Assembly: GCA_963814645.1 (NCBI GenBank)
Contig: CAWFDX010000001.1
Span: 434,001-498,000, forward strand
Source: RYN-230 sp963814645
Lineage (GTDB): Bacteria > Actinomycetota > Actinomycetes > Streptosporangiales > Streptosporangiaceae
Length of the DNA: 64,000 bases
Direction: 5' to 3'
Shown: piece by piece, positions 16,180 to 23,871 of the stretch
Position numbering within the stretch: position 1 is the stretch's first letter
Layout: each line of letters starts with the position of its first letter
Made by a program: the position numbers and the translations under genes
Notes under the pieces: generated by a model
The model's database searches: none
Seen by the model: the letters and a program-made list of their open reading frames with translations, nothing else
Told to the model about the DNA's origin: nothing

Positions 16180-18786
16180 CTAGCCAGGCGCCATATCAAC
16201 AAAGCGCGAGTAGTGACCCTGGAACGCAACCGTTACCGTAGCGGTTGGCCCATTCCTGTGCTTGGCTATAATAAGGTCCGCTTCTCCGGCGCGGGGGGAT
16301 TCCCTTTCATAGACATCTTCGCGGTGCAGAAGAATTACCACATCACTATCTTGTTCTATGGATCCCGATTCACGAAGGTCGGAAAGTAGTGGCCTTTTAT
16401 CGGTGCGCTGTTCAGGGCCCCGGTTTAGCTGGGATATCGCAATTACTGGGACATCGATCTCTTTGGCCAGCAGCTTGAGGGAGCGGGACATCTCGGACAC
16501 TTCTTGCTGCCGGTTCTCGGTCCGTTTGGGCGAGCTCATCAGCTGCAGGTAGTCCACGATGACCAGCTTCAGGTCCTGCCGCTGCTTGAGCCGACGGCAC
16601 TTGGCCCGGATCTCCATCATCGACATGTTGGGTGAGTCGTCGATGAACAGCGGTGCGTCCACGACCTCGCTCATCCGCCGGGCCAGCCGGGTCCAGTCCT
16701 CCTCGCCCATCTGACCGGTCCGCATGCTGTGCAGCGGCACCCGGGCCTCGGCGGACAGCAGCCGCATGGTGATCTCGTTCCGGCTCATTTCCAGACTGAA
16801 AATCACCGTCGGCAAACTGTGCTTAATCGTCGCCGCCCGGGCCAGATCCAGTGCGAGCGTCGAGTTGTGCGTGGGAATCATCCCGCGGCCCGCCAGATAC
16901 AGGCGATCAGCGCTGTCCACCTGGACACAGCGCACCGGCACGGACGGCACCGGCCGCACGTCCACGATGTAGCGCCACCGGGTGCGCTGCGGGTGATGCC
17001 GCAGCCTGCCCTGTTGCACCTGCTGCTTGCGGGGCAGCCGGAAGACCTGATCCGTGGTGGTGAAGTTGACCATGTAGCAGGTAGACGAGTCCTCGGACCG
17101 GCCGCGCACTCGCTTGGTAGCCATCGAGCACCGGTAGCCCAGGCTGAGCACCAACTCTCGGACGCCTTCGGCGAGCGCCCGGCTGGTTACCGCCAACTGG
17201 ATGGATCCACCGGCCGTCACGGTCCCGTCGGTATCGAGGAGACCAGCCAGCAGTTCGCGCCGCTGCGCGGTGGAGGCACGGAGGTATCGCCCGGGAATGT
17301 GCTTGTTACCCAGAAGCCCCGACGTCCGCAACTCGGCCTGCAGGCTGCCGTGCGTGCGCCAGCAAGGGTTGCAAAGCCCGACCGAGGGAAACTGCCCCAC
17401 CCTTGGGCCACCGCACCGGGCGCACCGGGGCGCGGGTACCGGCGGTGTGGAGAACCTGGCCTTCCCGCCACAGACCCGCCCGCAGGTGCGCACCTGTTCG
17501 TTCTTGGGTACGAAACGTGTTCCGCACACGACGCAAACCCGCTCAGCCACGGTCATGAGCGCGGTAGGCAGGGCCAGTCGATAGTTGAGACCGCTCTGTT
17601 TGACCACAACCAGACCGGAAGCTTCCACGGCCGCAGCAATTTCCGGGTCTGCCGTGGCGAACCGCGCACCGGCAGTATGGCCGTCCCCCAACCATGCGCC
17701 CAGTGCGTACGGGGGTATGGGCAGGTCTGCCTCGGGTAGCTCCAGCGCACCGGCCAACTGGACGGCATGGTTGGGGCGGTGATCCACCGTCTGGCAGTGC
17801 AGCGTGCTGGCGATCTGCTCGGTGGTAATCACCTGCGGCGGCACAGGATCCGTGTAGTTCCGCTGCAGCCCTCGGACCTGCGCGTCGTAGCGCCGGGCGG
17901 CCCGGGTCCAAGTCAGCCACTGGTGCTGGGCGTCGGCCAGGATGATCTCGCCATCAGAGAACTCGACCTCATAACACGGCCGGCCGTGCATCACCTCGGT
18001 GGCCGCGACCACCGTCACCGGCCAGCCATCGGCACCGATCAGCCGGTCGCCCACCCTGACCTCACCCATGGTGGTCCAGCCATCGGGGGTGGGCAGCGGA
18101 GTGAACAGGGCCAGTGCCTTGCCAACCGCGGGACGAGCTGCGATGACGACCATTTGGCCGGGGTGCAGGCCGTTGGTGAGCGCGTCCAGGTCGGCGAAGC
18201 CGGTGGGCACGCCGGACATGCCGCCGCCACGGCTGCCGATCGCCTCGATCTCGTCCAGCGCGGCGGGCATGATCTCGGACAGCGACAGGTAGTCCTCGCT
18301 GACCCGGCGCTCGGTTACCCCATAGACCTCGGCCTGGGCCCGGTCCACCAGCTCGTCGGCTTCCCCGTCGCCGGAGTAGCCGAGCTGCACGATGCGGGTG
18401 CCGACCTCGACCAGGCGGCGCAGGATGGCGCGCTCGCGGACGATCCGGGCGTAGTAGCCGGCGTTGGCCGCGGTGGGCACCGAGGCGATCAGCGTGTGCA
18501 GGTAGGTGGGGCCGCCGATGCGGGCCAGTTCGCCGCGCTTGCTGAGCAAATCTGAGACGGTGACCGGGTCGGCGGGCTCACCCCGGCCGTATAGCTCCAG
18601 GATGGCTTCGTGCACGATCTGGTGGGCCGGCCGGTAGTGGTCATCCGGCCGGATCGTCTCCATCACGTCGGAGATCGCGTCCTTGGACAGCAGCATCCCG
18701 CCGAGCACGCACTGCTCGGCCGCCACGTCGTGCGGCGGGGTGCGGTCGAAACCCTCATCCCGGGGAGCGATCTCGGCAACGCTCAC
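16180..18786 (-). CDS. dnaB: Replicative DNA helicase DnaB with intein
   Basis: The 868-residue precursor contains DnaB (residues 1-223 and 642-868) split by a 418-residue intein inside the Walker A loop (ARPAVGK / STLALD). The N-terminal domain starts VAAEQCVLGGMLLS. The RecA-like domain has the Walker B region LVIVDYLQLM, plus SQLNRGPEQR and DLRESGSIEQDSD. After splicing the enzyme would be 450 residues, a normal DnaB length. It unwinds DNA at the fork as a hexamer. It lies downstream of the rpsF-ssb-rpsR-rplI operon, a conserved actinobacterial arrangement, and two DnaA-box-like sites lie upstream. Helicase activity depends on splicing, because the intein interrupts the ATP-binding loop. 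Confidence 0.95.
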   Translation of the reverse strand: MSVAEIAPRDEGFDRTPPHDVAAEQCVLGGMLLSKDAISDVMETIRPDDHYRPAHQIVHEAILELYGRGEPADPVTVSDLLSKRGELARIGGPTYLHTLIASVPTAANAGYYARIVRERAILRRLVEVGTRIVQLGYSGDGEADELVDRAQAEVYGVTERRVSEDYLSLSEIMPAALDEIEAIGSRGGGMSGVPTGFADLDALTNGLHPGQMVVIAARPAVGKALALFTPLPTPDGWTTMGEVRVGDRLIGADGWPVTVVAATEVMHGRPCYEVEFSDGEIILADAQHQWLTWTRAARRYDAQVRGLQRNYTDPVPPQVITTEQIASTLHCQTVDHRPNHAVQLAGALELPEADLPIPPYALGAWLGDGHTAGARFATADPEIAAAVEASGLVVVKQSGLNYRLALPTALMTVAERVCVVCGTRFVPKNEQVRTCGRVCGGKARFSTPPVPAPRCARCGGPRVGQFPSVGLCNPCWRTHGSLQAELRTSGLLGNKHIPGRYLRASTAQRRELLAGLLDTDGTVTAGGSIQLAVTSRALAEGVRELVLSLGYRCSMATKRVRGRSEDSSTCYMVNFTTTDQVFRLPRKQQVQQGRLRHHPQRTRWRYIVDVRPVPSVPVRCVQVDSADRLYLAGRGMIPTHNSTLALDLARAATIKHSLPTVIFSLEMSRNEITMRLLSAEARVPLHSMRTGQMGEEDWTRLARRMSEVVDAPLFIDDSPNMSMMEIRAKCRRLKQRQDLKLVIVDYLQLMSSPKRTENRQQEVSEMSRSLKLLAKEIDVPVIAISQLNRGPEQRTDKRPLLSDLRESGSIEQDSDVVILLHREDVYERESPRAGEADLIIAKHRNGPTATVTVAFQGHYSRFVDMAPG
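16864..18117 (-). other. Class 3-type intein with LAGLIDADG endonuclease in DnaB
   Basis: Residues 224-641 of the precursor. The first residue is Ala, not Cys or Ser, and the last is Asn641 followed by Ser642. The class 3 WCT triplet is present: Trp290 in DAQHQW (block B, with His288), Cys620 in VPVRCVQVDS (block F) and Thr639 in IPTHN (block G). LAGLIDADG motifs occur at about 363-369 (GAWLGDG) and 512-521 (LLAGLLDTDG). Between them are two Cys4 clusters (418, 421, 435, 439 and 455, 458, 472, 475), probably zinc ribbons. By family knowledge, class 3 inteins splice through a branched intermediate on the block F Cys. The homing endonuclease looks intact. Confidence 0.88.
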
Positions 18787-19182
18787 CAGATACCACCTCC
18801 CCGATGACCCGGACTACTGCGGCGCGACCGGCCGCAACCCCAGTTGTAGTCGGCAGGTACGACAGTCTGCGGCGGGGCGCGCCGCAGCGTCCAATCGGGT
18901 TGTGTAAAGGCCTGTGGACAGGCTGTGCAGACACGCCGCCGACGCTGTGCGCAGCCTGGGGATAGAGCTGGGGATGACCGCTACAGCTGACCCGGTGTAC
19001 CGCTCCTACCTGCGATTATGCGGTCCACCGGATGTGTGCAGAAAAAAGTTTGGCCCGGCTCGGCGTCCACACGAGCAGGGAAGTTATCCACATACAGAAC
19101 GTGACAGCTGACGTGAGATCCCGTGCGCGCAGGCACGCCGAAACCCGGCGCGATCATGGCCATACTGCCCTAGGATCCGAGC
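18787..19182. promoter_or_regulatory. dnaB upstream region with DnaA-box-like sites
   Basis: This 396-bp region has no dnaB-strand gene. It contains a perfect TTATCCACA at 19084-19092 and a TGTGGACAG (complement CTGTCCACA) at 18913-18921, both fitting DnaA boxes. They may let DnaA influence dnaB transcription or bind DnaA away from the origin. No promoter elements could be fixed. Confidence 0.45.
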
Positions 19183-19359
19183 ATGTGTTCGATGCCCGAC
19201 CCCCGGCTCGCCCTGATCGGCACGGCGATCGACGAACTGGCCGAGGACGCCGCCGGGGAGGGGCTGGACACGCTGCACCGCCGGCTGGCGGAACTGTGGG
19301 CGATGGTGGCCGCCATGGACCCCGAACTGGCCCAGCGGCTGCCGGGCTACCGGGCATGA
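19183..19359 (+). CDS. Small hypothetical protein (58 aa)
   Basis: ATG at 19183 opens a 58-codon frame ending TGA 19357-19359: an acidic, helix-prone peptide (LALIGTAIDELAED, then LDTLHRRLAELWAMVAAMDP). Codon use is actinobacterial, with G/C-rich third positions. The segment resembles the short helical N-terminal region found in some DUF222/HNH-type actinobacterial proteins, but no such domain follows. It is convergent with rplI and ends just before the shared hairpin at 19391-19419. Function unknown; it could be a remnant. Confidence 0.45.
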   Translation: MCSMPDPRLALIGTAIDELAEDAAGEGLDTLHRRLAELWAMVAAMDPELAQRLPGYRA

Positions 19360-19390
19360 CGGCCTGGGCACAGACTCCGGGAACAGAATC

Positions 19391-19419
19391 AGGCCCGGCC
19401 GGGTGACCCGGCCGGGCCT
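19391..19419. terminator. Strong bidirectional hairpin after rplI
   Basis: A perfect 13-bp stem (arm AGGCCCGGCCGGG, loop TGA) sits 11 bp beyond the rplI stop and just after the small convergent frame. It would terminate both. Confidence 0.8.
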
Positions 19420-19430
19420 GAGCCCAACGG

Positions 19431-19892
19431 TCAGTTGTTGCCGCGGACCTCGACGTCCAGCGTCGTGGTGACCTCCGGGTGCAGCCGCACAGAGACCTGG
19501 TGCGTGCCGACCGTGCGGATCGGGGTGCTGATCTCGATCCGGCGCCGGTCGAGTTCCGGGCCGCCCGCCTTCCGCACCGCCTCGGCGATGTCCGACGCGC
19601 TGACCGAGCCGAACAGCCGCCCTTGCGCACCGGCCCGCACGTTCAGCTGGACGCTGAGCGCGGACAGCCGCTTGGCGGCCTCCTTGGCGTCGTCCAGACC
19701 GCGGATGTCCCGGGCCGCGCGGGCCCGCTTGATCAGGTCGATCTGCTTTTCGGCTCCGCGGGTCCAGGGCATGGCCAGGCCGCGCGGGACGAGGTAGTTG
19801 CGGCCGTAGCCGCCAGCCACCTCGACGACGTCACCCGGCGCGCCCAGGCCGGTGACCTCGTTGGTGAGGATCAGCTTCATCCGAGTGCTCAT
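19431..19892 (-). CDS. rplI: Large subunit ribosomal protein bL9
   Basis: The 153-residue protein begins MKLILTNEVTGLGAPGDVVEV four residues after the first Met, followed by GYGRNYLVPRGLA, the bL9 N-terminal signature. A long helix and a C-terminal domain (RIEISTPIRTVGTHQVSVRLHPEV) complete the usual length. It binds 23S rRNA near the L1 stalk. It is the last gene of the rpsF-ssb-rpsR-rplI operon and is followed by a strong terminator. A GAGAGG ribosome site favours the start at 19892. Confidence 0.95.
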   Translation of the reverse strand: MSTRMKLILTNEVTGLGAPGDVVEVAGGYGRNYLVPRGLAMPWTRGAEKQIDLIKRARAARDIRGLDDAKEAAKRLSALSVQLNVRAGAQGRLFGSVSASDIAEAVRKAGGPELDRRRIEISTPIRTVGTHQVSVRLHPEVTTTLDVEVRGNN

Positions 19893-19906
19893 CTGTCCTC
19901 TCCCGG

Positions 19907-20146
19907 TCAGCGTGCCGTGCTGGTGTACGGCAGCAGCGCCATCTCGCGGGCGTTCTTGATCGCCTTGGCGACGTCACGCTGATGCTGCGTGCAGTTTCCG
20001 GTCACCCGCCGGGCCCGAATCTTGCCGCGGTCGGAGATGAACTTGCGGAGTAGCCCAGTGTCCTTGTAGTCCACGTAGGAGATCTTCTCCTGGCAGAACA
20101 AGCAGACTTTCTTCCTGGGCTTACGGATTGGTGCTTTTGCCATCAT
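19907..20146 (-). CDS. rpsR: Small subunit ribosomal protein bS18
   Basis: A 79-residue protein with the bS18 fold: VCLFCQEKISYVDYKD, GKIRARRVTGNCTQHQRDV and KNAREMALLPYT. It keeps the Cys residues of the zinc-binding (C+) form: CLFC, and the Cys before TQHQ. Actinobacteria often carry a second, zinc-free copy elsewhere. Start at 20146 follows AGGAG; the longer frame to 20173 has no support. It pairs with bS6 (rpsF) in the ribosome platform, and both are in this operon. Confidence 0.93.
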   Translation of the reverse strand: MMAKAPIRKPRKKVCLFCQEKISYVDYKDTGLLRKFISDRGKIRARRVTGNCTQHQRDVAKAIKNAREMALLPYTSTAR

Positions 20147-20213
20147 GGTGCTCCTGAAGAGAGCCCCGCGCATGCGGGGATGGTCGGTTAGTTACTTAGT
20201 TAGTTGATCGGGC

Positions 20214-20768
20214 TTAGAACGGCGGCTCGTCCGAGGAACCTTCGCCGAAGCCGCCGGCGTCGGAGGCCCAGGGGTCGTCGGACCGGCCACCGGACGATCC
20301 ACCATACCCGCCGGATCCACCCTGGCCGCCCCCGGCGTTGCCACCGCCACCGCCACCGCCACCGCCGAAGTTGCCGCCCCCACCGCCGCCACCGCCAGAG
20401 CGGTTGGACTTGGTGACCTTGGCCGAGGCGTTCCGCAGCGACGGGCCCACGTCGTCCACCTCGACCTCGTACACGGTGCGCTTCTCGCCTTCCCGGGTCT
20501 CGTACTGGCGCTGCCGTAGCCGCCCGTTGACGATCACCCGCATGCCGCGCTGCAGGCTTTCGGCCACGTTCTCCGCGGCCTGCCGCCACACGTTGCAGCT
20601 CAGGAACAGGCTCTCGCCGTCTTTCCACTCGTTCGTGTTCCGGTCCATGAACCGCGGCGTGGACGCCACCCGGAAAGTGGCCACCGCCTGCCCGGTCGGG
20701 GTGTAGCGCAGTTCAGGGTCGCTGACGAGATTGCCGGCGATGGTGATCTGGGTGTCGCCTGCTGCCAT
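20214..20768 (-). CDS. ssb: Single-stranded DNA-binding protein
   Basis: The 184-residue protein has an N-terminal OB fold (residues 1-115: TQITIAGNLVSDPELRYT, FLSCNVWRQAAENVAESL, GKRTVYEVEVDDVGPSLRNA). A long glycine-rich linker then leads to the acidic C-terminal tip SSDEPPF that recruits replication partners. It protects single-stranded DNA at the fork. The gene sits between rpsF and rpsR as in nearly all Actinobacteria. The tip is less acidic than the usual DDDIPF form. Confidence 0.95.
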   Translation of the reverse strand: MAAGDTQITIAGNLVSDPELRYTPTGQAVATFRVASTPRFMDRNTNEWKDGESLFLSCNVWRQAAENVAESLQRGMRVIVNGRLRQRQYETREGEKRTVYEVEVDDVGPSLRNASAKVTKSNRSGGGGGGGGNFGGGGGGGGGNAGGGQGGSGGYGGSSGGRSDDPWASDAGGFGEGSSDEPPF

Positions 20769-20783
20769 CGGGGTTACTCCTGG

Positions 20784-21074
20784 TTAGTGCGTTTCCGGAC
20801 GGAGGATCTTGGTCCGCAGGACAGCCTCGTTAAGGCTGAGCTGACGGTCGAGTTCGTGTACCGCGTCCGGCTCGGCGACCATGTCGATGATCGCGTAGAT
20901 GCCGTCGGGCTTCTTCTCGATCTCGTAGGCGAGCCGACGCCGTCCCCATACGTCGATCTTGTTGACACTGCCGCCCTCGGTGGTGATCACCGAGAGGAAC
21001 TGGTCGAGCGACGGCTGGACGGTCAACTCTTCGAGGGAAGGATCGAGGATGATCATCATCTCATAGCGGCGCAT
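20784..21074 (-). CDS. rpsF: Small subunit ribosomal protein bS6
   Basis: A 96-residue protein: MRRYEMMIILDPSLEE start, VWGRRRLAYEIEKKPDGIYAI core, then a helix and a short C-terminus ending RPETH. It has the typical length, without a long C-terminal extension. It is the first gene of the operon with ssb, rpsR and rplI; GGAGG precedes the start. bS6 binds bS18 and 16S rRNA. The operon promoter should lie in 21075-21268, opposite a divergent membrane-protein gene. Confidence 0.95.
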   Translation of the reverse strand: MRRYEMMIILDPSLEELTVQPSLDQFLSVITTEGGSVNKIDVWGRRRLAYEIEKKPDGIYAIIDMVAEPDAVHELDRQLSLNEAVLRTKILRPETH

Positions 21075-21268
21075 GCTGGAACATGCCTCCTCTGGACTGA
21101 TGCGGCCACGGTCTCTCCGTGGCAGGAGGGGGCCACCATCCTGGGTGGCAGCCGAATCAGACTACCAGGGCACACCGACAACCTGGCTCAGGATTCCGGC
21201 CGCCCGGCGGCGGGCACAACGTCCGGTAGATCCGTCACGGGCACCTATGTCCGAGGGAGTGGCCGCCC

Positions 21269-21619
21269 ATGTCGCAAGCCACCGGAGAGCGCAGCAGTAC
21301 GGCCGAGCGGGCCCGCACCCGGCGCCCGCACTTCTCGCTGAACACGGACGGGCAGCGTCACCCGGTAGAGAACGTGCTCACCCTGTTCACGCTGGTCGCT
21401 GGGTTGGTCGCCTGCATCTCGGGGTTTATGGCCAACTACGTCGTGACGCAGCCGTGGGCGCACATCATCGCGAGCTGGCTCGGGCTGGCCGCGCTGCTGG
21501 TCGGGCTGTACAGCCAGCTCGTCTCGGCCACCCGGCAGGAGCGCATGCTGATCGTGACCGGCCTGGTCGCCGCGTTCGTCGGCCTCTGCCTCGGCCTGGC
21601 CAACGGCGGGCTCGGCTAA
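21269..21619 (+). CDS. Hypothetical small membrane protein
   Basis: A 116-residue protein with a polar N-terminus and three predicted membrane helices: VLTLFTLVAGLVACISGFMA, HIIASWLGLAALLVGLY and MLIVTGLVAAFVGLCLGL. It is divergent from rpsF and 70 bp upstream of the endonuclease IV gene, with which it may form an operon. Proteins of this size and topology are common beside this locus in actinomycetes. Function unknown. Confidence 0.7.
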   Translation: MSQATGERSSTAERARTRRPHFSLNTDGQRHPVENVLTLFTLVAGLVACISGFMANYVVTQPWAHIIASWLGLAALLVGLYSQLVSATRQERMLIVTGLVAAFVGLCLGLANGGLG

Positions 21620-21689
21620 CCAGGAGCGCCCCTGGCCCGGCCTGGCCGTCGGTACTCCGTCGTCGGACCCCAGGACTAGTCTCGTCTGC

Positions 21690-22457
21690 ATGCTCCGTAT
21701 CGGCCCACACGTGCATGACGACCAGCCACTGGCCGCGGCCGAGGCGACCGAGTCCCCGGTGGTCCAGTTCTTCCTCGGCGATCCGCAGGGCTGGGCCAAG
21801 CCCAGCTTCCCGGGCGGTGACGCGGCCGCCCTGCGCAAATCGCTCGACGAGGCGGGGGTGCGCGCGTTCATCCACGCCCCATACCGGATCAACGTGGCCA
21901 GCACGAACAACCGGATCCGCATCCCGAGCCGGACCCTGCTCGGGCAGTACCTGGCGGCGGCGGCCGAGATCGGCGCCGAAGGAGTGATCGTGCACGGCGG
22001 CGGGGTAACGGCCGGAGAAGACGTGGCAGTGGGCTACGACAACTGGCGGAAGGCGGTCGAGCGGACCAAGCGGCCGCTGCCGATGCTGATCGAGAACACC
22101 GCGGGCGGCGAGAACACGATGGCCCGTGGCCTCGATTCGGTGGCCCGGCTGTGGGACGCGGCGGCGGGCGAGAACGTCGGGTTCTGCCTGGACACCTGCC
22201 ATGCCTACGCGAGCGGCGAGGAACTAGCCGGGATCTCGGACCGGGTCAAGGCCATCACCGGCCGGATCGACCTGGTGCACTGCAACAACTCCCGGGACGA
22301 GTTCAACTCGGGCCGGGACCGGCACGCCGGGATGGAGCAGGGCACGATCGATCCGTTGCTGCTAGTCAACGTGATCCGCTCCGCTGGCGCGCCCGTCATT
22401 TGCGAAACGCCCGACCCCGCCACTGACATCCGCTGGCTCCGCGCTCACCTGGGGTAG
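21690..22457 (+). CDS. nfo: Deoxyribonuclease IV (AP endonuclease)
   Basis: The 255-residue TIM-barrel enzyme carries the metal ligands of endonuclease IV: GVIVHGGG (His), MLIENTAGG (Glu), LDTCHAYASG (Asp, His), LVHCNNSRDE (His), GRDRHAGMEQG (Asp, His) and ICETPDP (Glu). It cuts the backbone 5' of abasic sites in base-excision repair. The protein is slightly shorter than E. coli Nfo, with a compact N-terminus (MLRIGPHVHD). Its last 96 bp overlap the 3' end of the convergent glycosyltransferase gene. Confidence 0.92.
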   Translation: MLRIGPHVHDDQPLAAAEATESPVVQFFLGDPQGWAKPSFPGGDAAALRKSLDEAGVRAFIHAPYRINVASTNNRIRIPSRTLLGQYLAAAAEIGAEGVIVHGGGVTAGEDVAVGYDNWRKAVERTKRPLPMLIENTAGGENTMARGLDSVARLWDAAAGENVGFCLDTCHAYASGEELAGISDRVKAITGRIDLVHCNNSRDEFNSGRDRHAGMEQGTIDPLLLVNVIRSAGAPVICETPDPATDIRWLRAHLG

Positions 22458-23810
22458 CGACCGCAGCCGCAGCACGACTCGGTCCGCCGCATCAGCCAGT
22501 ACGCCACCAGCCGGGTCGTCCTCCCCGGCGGCCCGGACCACATCCCCGGCCGGGTGCAGGATGTCCCGGACGACCAGGGCACACAGCAGCAGCACGGTGA
22601 GGAACCGGGCCAGCAGGGCGGCGAAGTACAGCCCGCTGCTGATCCCGTCGATCGCGGCCGGCCCGGTCACCGACACGGTGATCAGGTAGGCCCAGATGGC
22701 GAAGAAATACCCCACCTCGGCGAACTGCCACAGCAGATAGGCCCCCCAGCGGGGCCGGGCCAGCACGACCAGCGGCGCCAGCCACACCACGTACTGCGGT
22801 GACCACACCTTGTTCGACAGCAGGAACACCGCCAGCACCAGGAAGAACACCTGCGCCACCCGGGGCCGCCGCGGCGCAGCCATGATCAGCAGCGCGATGC
22901 CCACGCAGGCGGCCAGGAACACCAGCGACGAGATGGCGTTCAGGCTGTGCACGCTGGTGGTACCGATGCCCGGCCAGTGCTCGGTCTCGAAGAAGTACCA
23001 GATCGAGCCCCAGTCCGCGGAGCGCGTCTCGCTGAGCTGATAGAACCGGGCCCAGCCCGAGAAATTGATGATCATGACCGGCACGTTGACCACGAGCCAG
23101 GTCACCGCGGCCGAGCCCGCGGTCACCCAGAACGAGCGCAGCCGGCAGGCCCGCCAGCAGAGCAGCAGCAGTGGGCCGAGGAACAGCAGCGGGTAGAACT
23201 TGGTCGCCACGGCCAGCCCGATGAGCACACCGGCCAGCACCCCGCGGCGTGCCGCCCAGGCGGCCATGCCCAGCATGGCCAGGCCCATCGCGATCAGGTC
23301 CCAGTTGATGAACGCGCCCAGGATGACCGCGGGGGCCAGCGCGACGCCGAGCGCGGTCCACCGCCGGGACCGGCCGGCCAGGTAGCCGGTGGCCAGCACG
23401 CCGAGCACGAAGAAGATGCTCAGCGCCGCGATCGTGACGTCGAAGAACTCGCGGCCGCGGACGAACGGGTCGGTGATCGGGTGGACCAGCCAGGCGGCCA
23501 ACTGCATCGCGCCGCCGATCAGCACCGGGTACTCCACCGGATGGTCGGCGTACGGCACCTTGCCGGCGGACAGCCCCTCGTTGAAGTACAGCGGGTAGAT
23601 GTCGGTGTAGCAGTGCGCCTGGAACTGGGTCAGGTAGCCGTTCCACGCCCCGGCCCGGCAGGCCCACTTGTTGGCCAGCGCGAGCACACAGCCGAGCACG
23701 CTGCAGGTGATGAGCGCCGAGGTGGAGCCGGCCAGCAGCGCCAGCCGCCCAGCCTGGAACCGCGCCGGTGGTTGCTGGCCGGGCAGGCCGGCCGCGTCGT
23801 CGGTCACCAC
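22362..23810 (-). CDS. GT-C family glycosyltransferase (GT87-like mannosyltransferase)
   Basis: A 482-residue integral membrane protein with about 10-12 hydrophobic segments. The first external loop has CYTDIYPLYFNEGLSAG and KVPYADHPVEYPVLIG, the acidic motif region of polyprenyl-phosphate-dependent GT-C enzymes. Conserved features further on are FINWDLIAMGLAM, LAVATKFYPLLFLGP and SNKVWSPQYVVWLAP. Family members move mannose from a polyprenyl carrier onto cell-envelope glycans. It follows the PBP gene by 61 bp, as in Mycobacterium and Streptomyces, so probably one operon. The C-terminal tail is antisense to the end of nfo. Confidence 0.85.
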   Translation of the reverse strand: MVTDDAAGLPGQQPPARFQAGRLALLAGSTSALITCSVLGCVLALANKWACRAGAWNGYLTQFQAHCYTDIYPLYFNEGLSAGKVPYADHPVEYPVLIGGAMQLAAWLVHPITDPFVRGREFFDVTIAALSIFFVLGVLATGYLAGRSRRWTALGVALAPAVILGAFINWDLIAMGLAMLGMAAWAARRGVLAGVLIGLAVATKFYPLLFLGPLLLLCWRACRLRSFWVTAGSAAVTWLVVNVPVMIINFSGWARFYQLSETRSADWGSIWYFFETEHWPGIGTTSVHSLNAISSLVFLAACVGIALLIMAAPRRPRVAQVFFLVLAVFLLSNKVWSPQYVVWLAPLVVLARPRWGAYLLWQFAEVGYFFAIWAYLITVSVTGPAAIDGISSGLYFAALLARFLTVLLLCALVVRDILHPAGDVVRAAGEDDPAGGVLADAADRVVLRLRSLPQVSAEPADVSGGVGRFANDGRASGADHVD

Positions 23811-23871
23811 GCTCCGATGCGGTAGACGGTCTCGCTCCAGCCGGCCGGCCGGAGCCCTCCTATCCTCTCTC

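Noticed and set aside
20338..20706. Plus-strand proline-rich frame across ssb
   Set aside because: It is antisense to the glycine-rich linker of ssb. The OB-fold protein on the minus strand is certain.
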